From the NCBI GenBank assembly GCA_023429995.1, contig JAEZCE010000070.1, positions 12,919 through 76,918 of the forward strand: a stretch of 64,000 bases of DNA. The letters run 5' to 3'. The DNA is from Bacillota bacterium. GTDB lineage: Bacteria; Bacillota; UBA4882; UBA8346. The notes under the pieces are model-generated. The model was not told the DNA's origin and ran no database searches. It saw only the letters and a list, made by a program, of their open reading frames with translations. Position 1 is the stretch's first letter. Each line of letters begins with the position of its first letter. Of this stretch, positions 50,933-58,982 are shown piece by piece. A program made the position numbers and the translations under genes.

Positions 50933-51322
50933 TTTACCACCTATTCTGCAATTAACGTTAGTGTATAGGCTTGTCTGTTGTTTGAACAGCTCATCTGCAA
51001 AATTTCTTCGCAGACATTGCGATGCAATTTCCTGTAATCTTCCCCCTGTCCCTAAAAACGTTGCCGCTTTTTTAGGAATTATTCTACAATTCCACTTAAC
51101 TATTTCGGTGAAATCTTAATTCTTTTTCCCCACCCGATTCCCTTTATGAAAAAACGGGAAACCAAGGTATTTCCGCACTGATATTCAATATTATGGAGCT
51201 GTCCCCATAGGCGCTTTTTTGTTAAAGATATACAATATATGTTGACGACCTTTCAAAGACGTTAAATATATTGTATATCTTATGGTTTGTTTTGATTGCT
51301 TTTATGACAGCCTCACCAAACG
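50933..51322. other. 390-nt gap: large inverted repeat, no gene seen
   Basis: I see no coding frame. The gap holds a weak hairpin CCTAAAAA/TTTTTAGG (51051-51076) and a 16-bp perfect inverted repeat described separately at 51225-51281. Confidence 0.6.
51225..51281. repeat. 16-bp perfect inverted repeat with a 25-nt spacer
   Basis: AAGATATACAATATAT (51225-51240) and ATATATTGTATATCTT (51266-51281) are exact reverse complements. It lies 42 nt past the end of the LuxR-type gene. An operator, a terminator without T-run, or a trace of a mobile end are all possible. Confidence 0.7.
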
Positions 51323-51577
51323 TTAGGTGCTTTTCTGATTCACGTCAATAAGGCCTTCTCTGATTGCATAGAGAGCGATTTGAGTCCGGTTTGCAAGCCC
51401 CAATTTTTTACGGATACTTGTGATATAGTTTTTGGCTGTTTTTTCGCTGATAAAAAGCATTTTGCCGATTTGTCTATTATCTAAACCTTGGGCGACAAGT
51501 GGTAATATTTCTTTTTCGCGCGGGCTCAACCTCTCTACCGGATCAGGTTGGCTATTGCCATTCATTAACGGTGCCAT
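51323..51577 (-). CDS. LuxR-type helix-turn-helix regulator, domain only (GerE-like)
   Basis: The 84-residue protein from ATG 51577 (GAGGAG upstream) is almost entirely a LuxR-type HTH: LSPREKEILPLVAQGLDNRQIGKMLFISEKTAKNYITSIRKKLGL.NRTQ. There is no receiver domain. Bacillus GerE, which shapes late mother-cell sigma-K transcription, has just this size and arrangement (74 residues, ISEKTVRNHI). A GerE-like role in late sporulation is plausible in this neighbourhood, but other LuxR-only regulators exist. An in-frame start at 51631 lacks support. Confidence 0.85.
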   Translation of the reverse strand: MAPLMNGNSQPDPVERLSPREKEILPLVAQGLDNRQIGKMLFISEKTAKNYITSIRKKLGLANRTQIALYAIREGLIDVNQKST

Positions 51578-51812
51578 ACCTCTCCTCCTCCAACCAACTT
51601 CGCCCAGGTGGAGGAGTTCAATTTGAGACAAGTGCAGATATAAGGATAAAATTATAATGGTAAAAAATTTTTAATTCATAAATTTCCTGAATTCTATTTG
51701 CACAAATGATAGTCATTTTAGAATAGTCCTGTGCGAAGTGGTATACTTTTCTGATACATGATATGTCCGGTATGACATGGCTGTGAAAAACCAAAGACAA
51801 AATCCATACGAA

Positions 51813-52235
51813 TCACTTACCTTCAGTTTCAACGGGTTGTTTATTGAATATTTCCTTTAAATATCGGGTGGCTTCCTTATTAATACGGTTATGGCCCGTT
51901 ATACATACGTGTCGAGTAAATCCAGTCGCTAAAACCGGTCCGTTTTTTCCAAGATGGGCCACATATTCAAAAAGAAAAGAAGCGTTTTTTTCCGGGACAA
52001 AAGTTGTTTCAACCGAGATCAGATCGTCATACTTAGCAGAATTCAAATACTTAACTCCGCTTTCAACCACGGGGAGCAGCAACCCCTTTTCTTCGCATTC
52101 CCGATATGTAAAACCTTGTTCCCTTAACCATTCGGTGCGGCCAACCTCAAACCAGATCAAATACACCGAATGATGAACAATTCCCATTTTATCGGTTTCC
52201 TGATACCTTACCCGAAATTCAATTGTTGATTTCAT
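51813..52235 (-). CDS. YbgC/4-hydroxybenzoyl-CoA thioesterase family acyl-CoA thioesterase
   Basis: The 140-residue hot-dog fold protein starts MKSTIEFRVRYQETDKMGIVHHSVYLIWFEVGRTEWLREQGF. The motif RYxETDxMGIVHHxxYLxWFExGRxE is the family signature, with the catalytic Asp in ETD. It hydrolyses short acyl-CoA thioesters. ATG 52235 follows GGAGGAAAT. It does not sit with genes of a fatty-acid operon. It is an ordinary housekeeping gene. Confidence 0.9.
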   Translation of the reverse strand: MKSTIEFRVRYQETDKMGIVHHSVYLIWFEVGRTEWLREQGFTYRECEEKGLLLPVVESGVKYLNSAKYDDLISVETTFVPEKNASFLFEYVAHLGKNGPVLATGFTRHVCITGHNRINKEATRYLKEIFNKQPVETEGK

Positions 52236-52501
52236 ATTTCCTCCGTATTGGAACGAGTATATATACAATAGATTTCTATATTATACATGTCCGCAATTCC
52301 TCCTCCAAAAAAGCGAGTGATTTGGCGAAAGTAGAAATATTTAACATTTACCGATAGCTTTTCCTTGATAAACTTTTATAAGCAGTGTAAAATGTTATAT
52401 AGATATTGATAATGTAATAAATTCCAGTTTAAGGAATTTTGTTGCCATATTCTTACAAAGCTATTTCGCATCATTATTTTTATAGAATCGAGGTTCATTG
52501 G

Positions 52502-52675
52502 ATGACAGGAGAACAAATTGCAAAATTAATAATGGCTGGTAATGAATTGGGGAAATCACGCTCCATATTAATGGATCTTTTAAAAGAAAATGGTGATTTT
52601 TCAAACCGATTGGCAATGATTGTCGATAAAGTAAAAGAATGTGAAGATGAAATTAGCAATATTCAATTTGGCAAA
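52502..52675 (+). CDS. Small hypothetical protein (57 residues)
   Basis: From ATG 52502 (MTGEQIAKLIMAG), nine nt after GAGG, a short charged helical protein of 57 residues. It has no recognisable domain, signal or Cys; a longer frame to 52439 has no ribosome site. A clear terminator lies directly after it, which supports its being a real gene. Function unknown. Confidence 0.6.
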
Positions 52676-52676
52676 T

Positions 52677-52701
52677 AAAAAAGCCCAGCAGGGCTTTTTT
52701 A
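52677..52701 (+). terminator. Terminator after the small protein gene
   Basis: AAAAAGCCC, loop AGCA, GGGCTTTTTT. Confidence 0.88.
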
Positions 52702-52730
52702 TTGCAAATATTTGGATGTGATGATCAAAT

Positions 52731-53726
52731 ATGAGTAAAAAAATACTTGGGGTTGGAGTATTACTATTCTTGCTTTTATTCATTACCGGTTGCGGTCAAA
52801 GGGTTTATTGGGTGGTTTTTACCGCAATGCCGGAAGAACATGAGCAAATTCATTTAATTCAATCGGACGGCGCCCGTCATTTAAGCCTTAAGGTCAGCTC
52901 CAAATGGCAGTTCAATCCCAGTTGGTCCCCGGATGGTAAAAAAATAGCTTTTGCGGTTATGGATGATGATGATAATACCGATATTTGCACGATTAATTTG
53001 GAAGGTGGAAAATCTCATTTTTTAACCCATGGAGGAAGCAATTCCAGTCCCGTTTGGTCGCCGGATGGTAAAAAAATAGCTTTTGTTTCAAAGGTTGATG
53101 AATATCTGCAAATTTTCGTAATCAATGCCAACGGCGGTCATTTACAGCAAATCACAAATACTGCCGCTGATAATTGGAATCCAATGTGGTCCCCGAAAAA
53201 CCATCGGATGATTTTTGTTTCCAATCGGGATGGCAATGAAGAAATTTATAGGATGAATACCGACGGGACCGGTCAAACCAATCTAACCCAAAATAATTCT
53301 ACGGATGATTCGCCTGTATTATCTCCTAACGGTCAATGGATAGCTTTCCGTTCCAAGCGGGACGGAAATTATCAAATTTATGTCATGCGAAACAATGGCA
53401 CTGGCCTTTATAATCTTACTAAAACCAGCTTTGATGATGAATTTCCCGCTTGGTCACCAGATAGTACAAAAATTTCCTTTGTTTCCAAACGGGATGGAAA
53501 TGAAGAAATTTATGTTTCGAATGTAAGCGGCAATTCAGCATCGCGGTTAACTGTGAATCCGGGCGCCGATCGTTGGCCGTCCTGGTCGCCGGATGGTTCT
53601 GAAATCGTCTATGCTTCATTTCGGGATACCAATTGGGAAATATGCAAGAACCGCCTGAATGACATCCGGCCAACTTTACTTACCCAGACACCATTTGATG
53701 AGTTTGAACCCTTTTGTGCGCCCTAA
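52731..53726 (+). CDS. TolB-like beta-propeller lipoprotein
   Basis: The 331-residue protein has a signal peptide with lipobox ITGC (Cys21), then five to six TolB/WD40-like PD40 repeats, each with W/S-SPDG-KIAF-S-RDG (for example WSPDGKKIAFVS, WSPDSTKISFVSKRDGNEEIYV, WSPDGSEIVYASF). TolB-like propellers bind proteins at the cell envelope. Bacillota use them in extracytoplasmic sensing or protein complexes; partners are unknown. The start ATG 52731 has only a weak TGTGATGATC before it. It is alone, ending close to a convergent gene. Confidence 0.88.
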   Translation: MSKKILGVGVLLFLLLFITGCGQRVYWVVFTAMPEEHEQIHLIQSDGARHLSLKVSSKWQFNPSWSPDGKKIAFAVMDDDDNTDICTINLEGGKSHFLTHGGSNSSPVWSPDGKKIAFVSKVDEYLQIFVINANGGHLQQITNTAADNWNPMWSPKNHRMIFVSNRDGNEEIYRMNTDGTGQTNLTQNNSTDDSPVLSPNGQWIAFRSKRDGNYQIYVMRNNGTGLYNLTKTSFDDEFPAWSPDSTKISFVSKRDGNEEIYVSNVSGNSASRLTVNPGADRWPSWSPDGSEIVYASFRDTNWEICKNRLNDIRPTLLTQTPFDEFEPFCAP

Positions 53727-53767
53727 ATGGTATGGCTCCCTATATCAGTATATTTTGATGATCAACT

Positions 53768-54121
53768 TTATGAAACATTTTCCATTGATTCCAGAAGATT
53801 GTTGAAAAGAATTTCCATTTTATCTCTAATTGCAATGATTTTAAATTTTTCTTCATTTGGAATTGTTTTCGCTACCTTTTGGAGATTCTCTACGAATTGT
53901 CCCAATTGTTCCTGAATTACAAAAAAATCCTGTTGCAACTTATCGGCTTTGGAGAATTTACTCTGTTCCTCGTAATAAGTGACCACTGTTTTTTTTATAA
54001 ATTCGCTTAAATTAATATTTTCCGGCAAAAGGTTAACTATCTGCAAAAATCTGCGATCCACCTCACTGCGGGCCCCGGCGCGAAGTCTGAATTCCCTGGG
54101 TTGAAGTCTTAATTTCCCCAT
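53768..54121 (-). CDS. Hypothetical protein (117 residues)
   Basis: I do not recognise this protein. The N-terminal third is Arg-rich (MGKLRLQPREFRLRAGARSEVDRRFLQIV); the rest is helical with Leu/Ile repeats and many Gln/Glu residues (EFIKKTVVTYYEEQSKFSKADKLQQDFFVIQEQLG), compatible with a coiled coil. There is no signal or Cys. AAAGGAG lies about 13 nt before ATG 54121, a long spacing. It may bind nucleic acid through the basic end, but this is a guess. Confidence 0.6.
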   Translation of the reverse strand: MGKLRLQPREFRLRAGARSEVDRRFLQIVNLLPENINLSEFIKKTVVTYYEEQSKFSKADKLQQDFFVIQEQLGQFVENLQKVAKTIPNEEKFKIIAIRDKMEILFNNLLESMENVS

Positions 54122-54398
54122 CGCTATCTAGCAACTCCTTTATTCATTTAAAATATTCTTGTATTGTAATTTGTATTATAATGAATAAAATTCGTTTTGA
54201 CAATGGATTCCAATATCACATTATCGGCCAAAAATCACCTGAATATACCCTCTTGGAAACTCCGGTAAATTTCTCAAGAAATTCCTCTTGAGAAGAGTTC
54301 CCGGCCGGTGTTTTTACGATCAATAAAAAAGGCGCCCCTCATCAAACGCAAAGAAGTACCTTTTTTCCACCAAAAGCAATGCCCGATTCGAAAAAATA

Positions 54399-54755
54399 TC
54401 ATTCGTAATCGGCCATTGCTTTGTCGCCGTTAAAATAAAGAGTGATTTTTGACAAATCCGCTAAATCAAACTTTTCCCAGGTGTATTGATTACCATCCTC
54501 ATCGATTACCATGATATCCCAATATTTTTCATCCCGGCCGGTAAAGGTGATATCGACGCTCTCGCCATCTTCCAGCACGTTTTGAAGAATATTTTCTTTC
54601 CAATCATCCGACTGTGTAGGAGATATATAAAGTTCTTCAATAGCGGTTCCCGTTTGATTGACCAGGGTGAAATCTTGTTTTCCCGCATATCCGTTTGTCG
54701 AAACAGCTAATCCCAAAATAACCGTTAAAGTTAAGATCCATAAAATTCTCCTCAA
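54399..54755 (-). CDS. Secreted hypothetical protein (118 residues)
   Basis: The protein has a clear signal peptide (MRRILWILTLTVILGLAVSTNGYAG, cleavage around residue 24) followed by a small beta-rich domain: FTLVNQTGTAIEELYISPTQSDDW, VDITFTGRDEKYWDIMVIDEDGNQYTWEKFDL and ITLYFN. The pattern N-T-G-x-x-I-x-x-L-Y-I-S-P resembles small secreted proteins found near Bacillota envelope genes, with a beta-sandwich likely. Function unknown. AGGAG lies near the start ATG 54755 (ATTTTGAGGAG). It is monocistronic. Confidence 0.8.
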   Translation of the reverse strand: MRRILWILTLTVILGLAVSTNGYAGKQDFTLVNQTGTAIEELYISPTQSDDWKENILQNVLEDGESVDITFTGRDEKYWDIMVIDEDGNQYTWEKFDLADLSKITLYFNGDKAMADYE

Positions 54756-54841
54756 AATCTACTCTCATCTCCTTGCTATCCAAAATTTGTAAATTATTAT
54801 TTCTTCACCGCAAAAGAAATTCCTCTGAACAAGTTATCAAC

Positions 54842-55012
54842 CTAAGTTCTTCCGATGCGTTCTTCTTTATAAATCTTCCCTTGATAACTCCAGCGTCCAT
54901 CGCCAAGACTCTTGGCGGACTTATCGTCACCGGTAATATCGTCAGTTTCTTTGTCAATTTTTTTTTCTTTTTCTTCATTCAGCCCGGGGGCTTTTTCATT
55001 CATACCTTCCAT
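54842..55012 (-). CDS. Small acidic/basic hypothetical protein (56 residues)
   Basis: From ATG 55012 (six nt after GAGGAG) a 56-residue highly charged protein with a C-terminal GRWSYQGKIYKEERIG. A longer frame to 55042 has a GTG start without a good site. The Glu/Lys-rich middle (NEEKEKKIDKETDD) looks disordered, and the W-S-Y-Q-G-K-I-Y end looks conserved. It lies 83 nt below the cold-shock gene's stop on the same strand. The coding call is moderate. Confidence 0.5.
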   Translation of the reverse strand: MEGMNEKAPGLNEEKEKKIDKETDDITGDDKSAKSLGDGRWSYQGKIYKEERIGRT

Positions 55013-55094
55013 AACTTTCTCCTCATTCATATCCTTACTCACATATCCATATATCCTTCTTTATCACTCATTCAGCGCTATTCAAGGTCCTGCT

Positions 55095-55292
55095 CTAGAT
55101 TTTAGTGACGTTTTCCGCTTGTGGACCACGCACGCCTTGCGTTAAATCGAAATGAACCTTCTGCCCTTCTTCCAAAGATTTGTAACCTTCCATCTTGATT
55201 GCGGAAAAATGAACAAATATATCATCGCCACCTTCACGTTCGATAAAACCAAAACCTTTGTCGGAATTGAACCATTTAACCTTACCTTCCAT
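55095..55292 (-). CDS. cspA: Cold-shock protein (CspA family)
   Basis: The 65-residue OB-fold protein starts MEGKVKWFNSDKGFGFIEREGG and has DIFVHFSAI, ending GPQAENVTKI. RNP1 (KGFGFI) and RNP2 (VHFS) are intact. It binds single-stranded RNA or DNA and acts as an RNA chaperone. Ribosome site AGGAGG with good spacing. The 5' region of about 100 nt may contain a cold-responsive leader, but I see no diagnostic element. It is an ordinary housekeeping gene. Confidence 0.95.
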   Translation of the reverse strand: MEGKVKWFNSDKGFGFIEREGGDDIFVHFSAIKMEGYKSLEEGQKVHFDLTQGVRGPQAENVTKI

Positions 55293-55569
55293 TCCAAAAC
55301 CTCCTATAGAAATTAAAAATCGACTTAAAAACAGATTCTTATCCTTATTATTCCTCGCCAGAAATAAGAATATCCTCGGAAAAATAGAATTTTTTACGGG
55401 ATATCCTTTTATAATTCAATATGAATGAATCCATCAGCGCCTCCCAGGTAAAATCCTCCGGCTCATGAATGTAAAATATATCCAAACAAAAAATTAATTC
55501 CAAAACTGAAAAAATTGATTATTCATTGATTCTGTGTTATGATATTGGAAAATAGAGGAAAATTCCGGC

Positions 55570-55917
55570 CTAATTTGGCCTGATGGTAACTTTCGTCCCA
55601 ATCGGTACTATTCTGGAAAGATTGAGGACATCTGCGTTATACATTCGTATGCATCCTTTGGATACCTGCCTACCGATGGACCCCGGGTCATTGGTACCGT
55701 GTATACCGTAATGCGCTTTATTCAATCCCATCCACATGGCTCCATACGGTCCGCCCGGATGAGAGGCTTTATTGATAATCCAAAATATACCGGATGGGGT
55801 CTGATTTAAAATGGTTCCGATTCCAACCGGGTATGATTGAATAACTATATTATCATCCAATAGGTAAAGCCGGCGTTTCCCCAAGGAAACTATGATTGAA
55901 TAAGCCACAATCATCAC
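55570..55917 (-). CDS. YkuD-family L,D-transpeptidase (catalytic domain only)
   Basis: The 115-residue protein holds the whole YkuD catalytic core: LVxx-IVIQSYPVGIG, TPSGIFWI, and HGTNDPGSIGRQVSKGCIRM (motif HGTxxPxSIGxxxSxGCIRM with catalytic Cys). It forms 3,3 cross-links in peptidoglycan or anchors proteins. Unlike many homologs it has no LysM domain or signal peptide, so it is probably mother-cell located and acts on the spore cortex. The start is uncertain (ATG 55917 or GTG just below), with GGGTG before it. Confidence 0.9.
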   Translation of the reverse strand: MMIVAYSIIVSLGKRRLYLLDDNIVIQSYPVGIGTILNQTPSGIFWIINKASHPGGPYGAMWMGLNKAHYGIHGTNDPGSIGRQVSKGCIRMYNADVLNLSRIVPIGTKVTIRPN

Positions 55918-56079
55918 CCGTGAGTATGGTATGCATCATTTAAACCAATTGCTTTTAATCCGCGAATTTGATTTTAAGAAGGTAGGCAGGAAGGATTTAA
56001 GCAGGCGACGTATAAATTACTCAACAATTTGCTTTAGGACTGTTTTAATAAAAATACTTACACAGAAAGAAGACAACGC

Positions 56080-56292
56080 ATGCAGCAACCAGAAAAACGG
56101 ATTAAAATTTTCGAAGGCTATTGTCCGGTACTGAAAGCAAGCCATACTATTCAAGTCCTCTATACCTTGATAAAAGTTGGTAATGAACCGCCGGTTTATG
56201 AAGCTTTTTCCTTTGATTGTGACAACATGGAAAATTGCACCGTGGAAGATTGTCCAATCGGAGCAAGAGTTGATGATTCGTCCGAGTTCTAA
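56080..56292 (+). CDS. Small hypothetical protein with Cys cluster (70 residues)
   Basis: The 70-residue protein has FDCDNMENCTVEDCPIGAR, with four Cys that could bind a metal or form disulfides. There is no recognised family. The ribosome site is weak (AGAAAGAAGA). The gene lies 28 nt before a GNAT gene on the same strand, so the two are probably cotranscribed. Function unknown. Confidence 0.6.
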   Translation: MQQPEKRIKIFEGYCPVLKASHTIQVLYTLIKVGNEPPVYEAFSFDCDNMENCTVEDCPIGARVDDSSEF

Positions 56293-56319
56293 TGATACTC
56301 AGGGAAGAGGTCGCTAAAA

Positions 56320-56814
56320 ATGATGATTGAAACCGATAGGTTATTTCTGCTTCCGTTAACAGGCGCTCAATTAAAATCATGGATCGAGGATATCCCCGCT
56401 TTAGAAAAAGAGCTAAACTGTATCTACCGTGCGGAACCGATGGAAGGCGTATTTTTAGATATTGTAAAAGGACAATTAAAAATTCTTATGAAAGATGAGC
56501 CGAATTATTTATATCATAGCTTTTGGTTTCTCGTGCGCAAGTCGGACAGGATTGTTGTCGGATCTGCCGATTTTAAAGGCCTGCCTAACATCGACGGCGA
56601 AGTGGAGATTGGGTATGGACTTGGCAAGGAGTTTGAACATAACGGCTACATGACAGAAGCAGTTAACGCTATGTACCGTTGGGTTATGGAGCAAGAACAT
56701 GTTTCCCATGTAATCGCCGAAACCGGTATTGACGGCATTGCATCTCAGAGAATATTGGAACGATGCGGGTTTAAACCGTATAAGCATGGAGATACCCTAT
56801 GGTGGAGATTATAA
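56320..56814 (+). CDS. GNAT-family acetyltransferase
   Basis: The 164-residue protein starts MMIETDRLFLLPLTGAQLKSWI and has VGSADFKGLPNIDGEVEIGYGLGKEFEHNGYMTEAVNAMYRWVM (acetyl-CoA loop G-x-x-x-x-G-Y-M-T-E-A) and SQRILERCGFKPYKHG. It is a RimJ/RimL-like GNAT of about the usual length. Start ATG 56320 or 56323, GGGAAGAGG upstream. Substrate unknown; it is isolated from the sugar cluster. Confidence 0.88.
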   Translation: MMIETDRLFLLPLTGAQLKSWIEDIPALEKELNCIYRAEPMEGVFLDIVKGQLKILMKDEPNYLYHSFWFLVRKSDRIVVGSADFKGLPNIDGEVEIGYGLGKEFEHNGYMTEAVNAMYRWVMEQEHVSHVIAETGIDGIASQRILERCGFKPYKHGDTLWWRL

Positions 56815-57150
56815 GGGAATTTACCACTCCATCCATACACACTTATCCCACTTTTACACGGAGAGGGCCAACCCAATGTCATCAAGGGATAATTCCATAT
56901 TTTGTAAGGATTCCAATTGCCTATTTTGACCTCACCCCGCCCTTTCCGGCGATGCAACTCAGAGAAGCAAATTCACGGCGAGGGATCACCTCTCTACCTC
57001 GAAGCCGTCATTGAAACCGCGCGCGGGACTTCGCCGGGAGACGCCGAGTAAGAGGTCGGCATTTAGACCCGAGAGTTTTGGGAAATTTCTCCATGATAGC
57101 CTGATGACATTGGGGGCCAACCTGTCTCTCCCCCCACCACAAAAAAAAGC
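56815..57150. repeat. 336-nt non-coding region with a 13-bp inverted repeat element
   Basis: CCCAATGTCATCA (56872-56884) and TGATGACATTGGG (57102-57114) are exact reverse complements. The DNA between is GC-richer than its neighbours (for example CCGCGCGCGGGAC), with no supported gene. The outer bases also match partly (AGG/GGC). The size, about 243 nt, fits a MITE-like element or large hairpin. Confidence 0.55.
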
Positions 57151-57957
57151 CTAAAATTCGATCCGGTTTTTGTTTGCTTGCATAGCCTTATAGGCTTGCA
57201 GTTCACTTCGGATACCAATCAATGCATCATTATATAGTTCCCCGCATTTGGAGCATATTAGCGCCGGGACGCTTTCGACAACAATATCTTGTGGATCCAA
57301 ACGATAAGTAACATCTGTTAAAATGGGAGAAGCCTCCCCTCCACAACTGCATTCCGTTTCTGCCAAAGTATAATCAAAAAGCGTATGGTCAATCATTTCT
57401 AATAATTCCGCGCATAATGGGGACGTTTTTTCCCCTTCGTTGATATTGGCTTTCAATAGGATAATATATTGGTCCTGTGAGAAACTTATCAATAGTTTGC
57501 CGCTGTCAATTCTACTCTCTGTCTGGTACGCTAAATGCTTATGAATTTCTTTGTCCCCCGGATTGAACCTGGCGATAATTTTTAAAATTTTACCGGTAGC
57601 TATCAAACGTTCCAGAGCAACTTTCCTGTGAATGCAAATCCGGTGAGGGTCCGGTTGGTGGTCATATTGAGTAAGACTCGGAAAAAGCACGATTCTTTTT
57701 TCAATTAATTCTTTTACCTCTTTTGTAATATCAAGCATCCGGTTTTTACCGGTGATTTTCTGGATAGTTTTCAAAATGGCTTTTGCTTGACGTTCCTCAA
57801 TACCAAACTCAACCCCTTCTTTCTCAATCAGCGATGAATTTGCCACAAGAGTTAAGAATTTTAATTTGGAACGTTGCTCTTTTGAAAGCTGAATAAGATC
57901 TTCGATTTTTCCCTTATAAGTGATTTTATCATTACTTACAATTTCAATTTCCAACAC
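57151..57957 (-). CDS. YgiT-type zinc-finger protein with a long unassigned N-terminal region
   Basis: The 268-residue protein ends in a YgiT-type zinc finger: C203xC205GG and C235xxC238, with ESVPALICSKCGELY. Such modules are the antitoxin half of MqsRA-like systems but usually occur in proteins of 70-130 residues. The first 200 residues are unrecognised, beginning MLEIEIVSNDKITYKGKIEDLIQLSKEQRSKL, and contain LLISFSQDQYIILLKAN, a beta-rich stretch. No toxin gene is adjacent, so an antitoxin role is unproven. A HTH at the C terminus is not visible. The start is uncertain; the ribosome site is GGAGG with a long gap. Confidence 0.7.
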   Translation of the reverse strand: MLEIEIVSNDKITYKGKIEDLIQLSKEQRSKLKFLTLVANSSLIEKEGVEFGIEERQAKAILKTIQKITGKNRMLDITKEVKELIEKRIVLFPSLTQYDHQPDPHRICIHRKVALERLIATGKILKIIARFNPGDKEIHKHLAYQTESRIDSGKLLISFSQDQYIILLKANINEGEKTSPLCAELLEMIDHTLFDYTLAETECSCGGEASPILTDVTYRLDPQDIVVESVPALICSKCGELYNDALIGIRSELQAYKAMQANKNRIEF

Positions 57958-58387
57958 TTGTCAGACCTCCAGGAATAGTGTAATGAAGTTTTATGGGTAC
58001 TTCTTGTTCTTTCAATAAGTTCCTTCATAAAAAATAATAATTCGGCAGAAAAATCTCTTTTATCAGGGGAAATATTGTTAAATGCCCGGAGGAAAGTTCA
58101 AGGGAATTAATTTTCGGAGAGTATAAAATAAGCACAATGGATTGGCTATGGGATGGAATCATGGGTGAACAACACCGGGGAAAAGGCTGGAAAAAATATA
58201 TAAGACGGAATCCAGACTAAAAAGAAGCCGTCGCAAAAGGTTTCGTCAATCCGATCGATAACTTATCGCCCCAAAATAGGCAACAATTTATCAATTCGCT
58301 ATCTCCCCTCAGACCTTTTACTTTTGCGACAGCCTTTTTGATTATTTGAATCCGCTCGAAAAAATTTTCACCCGTATCTCTATCTCG
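57958..58387. other. 430-nt gap with one short ORF and an inverted repeat
   Basis: The gap holds a possible 27-codon gene at 58137-58220 (separate entry) and an inverted repeat GTCGCAAAAG (58230-58239) / CTTTTGCGAC (58321-58330). Sequence around those arms is partly complementary further out (GAAGCCG/AGCCTTTTT). Nothing else was seen. Confidence 0.5.
58137..58220 (+). CDS. Possible 27-residue basic mini-protein
   Basis: ATG 58137 to TAA 58218-58220. The peptide begins with aromatic residues (MDWLWDGIMGEQ) and ends basic (GKGWKKYIRRNPD). GGAG lies about 16 nt upstream, too far for an ideal site. An inverted repeat follows directly, which could be a terminator. Coding is uncertain. Confidence 0.3.
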   Translation: MDWLWDGIMGEQHRGKGWKKYIRRNPD

Positions 58388-58708
58388 TTATCTTCTGCCG
58401 GTGATTGGAATGCATATGTCCTGTCCCCGTTGAAGATTGGCATTGGGGTTGGCGGCAGCCAGTACATCTACGGAAATTCCATATCGCCTCGCTAAGCTGC
58501 CAAGGGTGTCCCCCCGTTGAACCGTATAGGAGCGACAGCGATACCGGTCGGGCCGTCCCTGATAAGGTTGACCGTAGTACTGGTCTGGTTGGCCATATTG
58601 ATCCGGTTGGCCTTGATAAGGTTGACCATACTGACCAGGCTGACCTTGAGACGGTTGACCATACTGATCGGGTCGATTATACATTGACATTCGATTATAT
58701 CTCCCCAT
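58388..58708 (-). CDS. LysM protein with Gln/Gly/Pro/Tyr-repeat N terminus
   Basis: The 106-residue protein has tandem YGQPxQGQPxQ units (residues 13-50), then one LysM domain (about 58-103: YTVQRGDTLGSLARRYGISVDVLAAANPNANLQRGQDICIP). There is no signal peptide. It is the same build as the R/P/Y-linker LysM proteins at the start of the window, with a different repeat. This suits a coat protein that anchors through LysM to cortex. ATG 58690 (MSMYNR), ten nt after GGGGAG, may be the true start rather than 58708. A CATATTATA element upstream fits a sigma-K -10. Confidence 0.85.
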   Translation of the reverse strand: MGRYNRMSMYNRPDQYGQPSQGQPGQYGQPYQGQPDQYGQPDQYYGQPYQGRPDRYRCRSYTVQRGDTLGSLARRYGISVDVLAAANPNANLQRGQDICIPITGRR

Positions 58709-58728
58709 TCTTTAAGAATCTTTACTAT

Positions 58729-58737
58729 TATAATATG
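58729..58737 (-). promoter_or_regulatory. Sigma-K-like -10 element for the LysM gene at 58388
   Basis: On the minus strand CATATTATA (58737-58729) fits CATANNNTA, about 20-40 nt before the start codon. No AC at 16-17 nt was found, so this is a half match. Confidence 0.3.
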
Positions 58738-58982
58738 GAGAAAAAGGAATGCTGATAATTTTTATAAGCATATTCTTAATGGCATAAATACTTCTGCCTT
58801 CCGGCCCAAAACAAACATGTTCAGACTCTTTCCATTGAAAATTATTATCAATGGATACCAACTGCGCATTTTGTTTATACTTATTTTTGTGATTGGCAAG
58901 AAATGAACTCTTCAATCAATTGGAACCAATGCGCGTATGCGTATCCTGATTTATGCTTTTGCCTTTTCCATAAGGAGAACCC

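Noticed and set aside
55931..56134. 67-residue plus-strand frame before the Cys-cluster gene
   Set aside because: It overlaps the better-supported frame at 56080 and has no ribosome site or domain.
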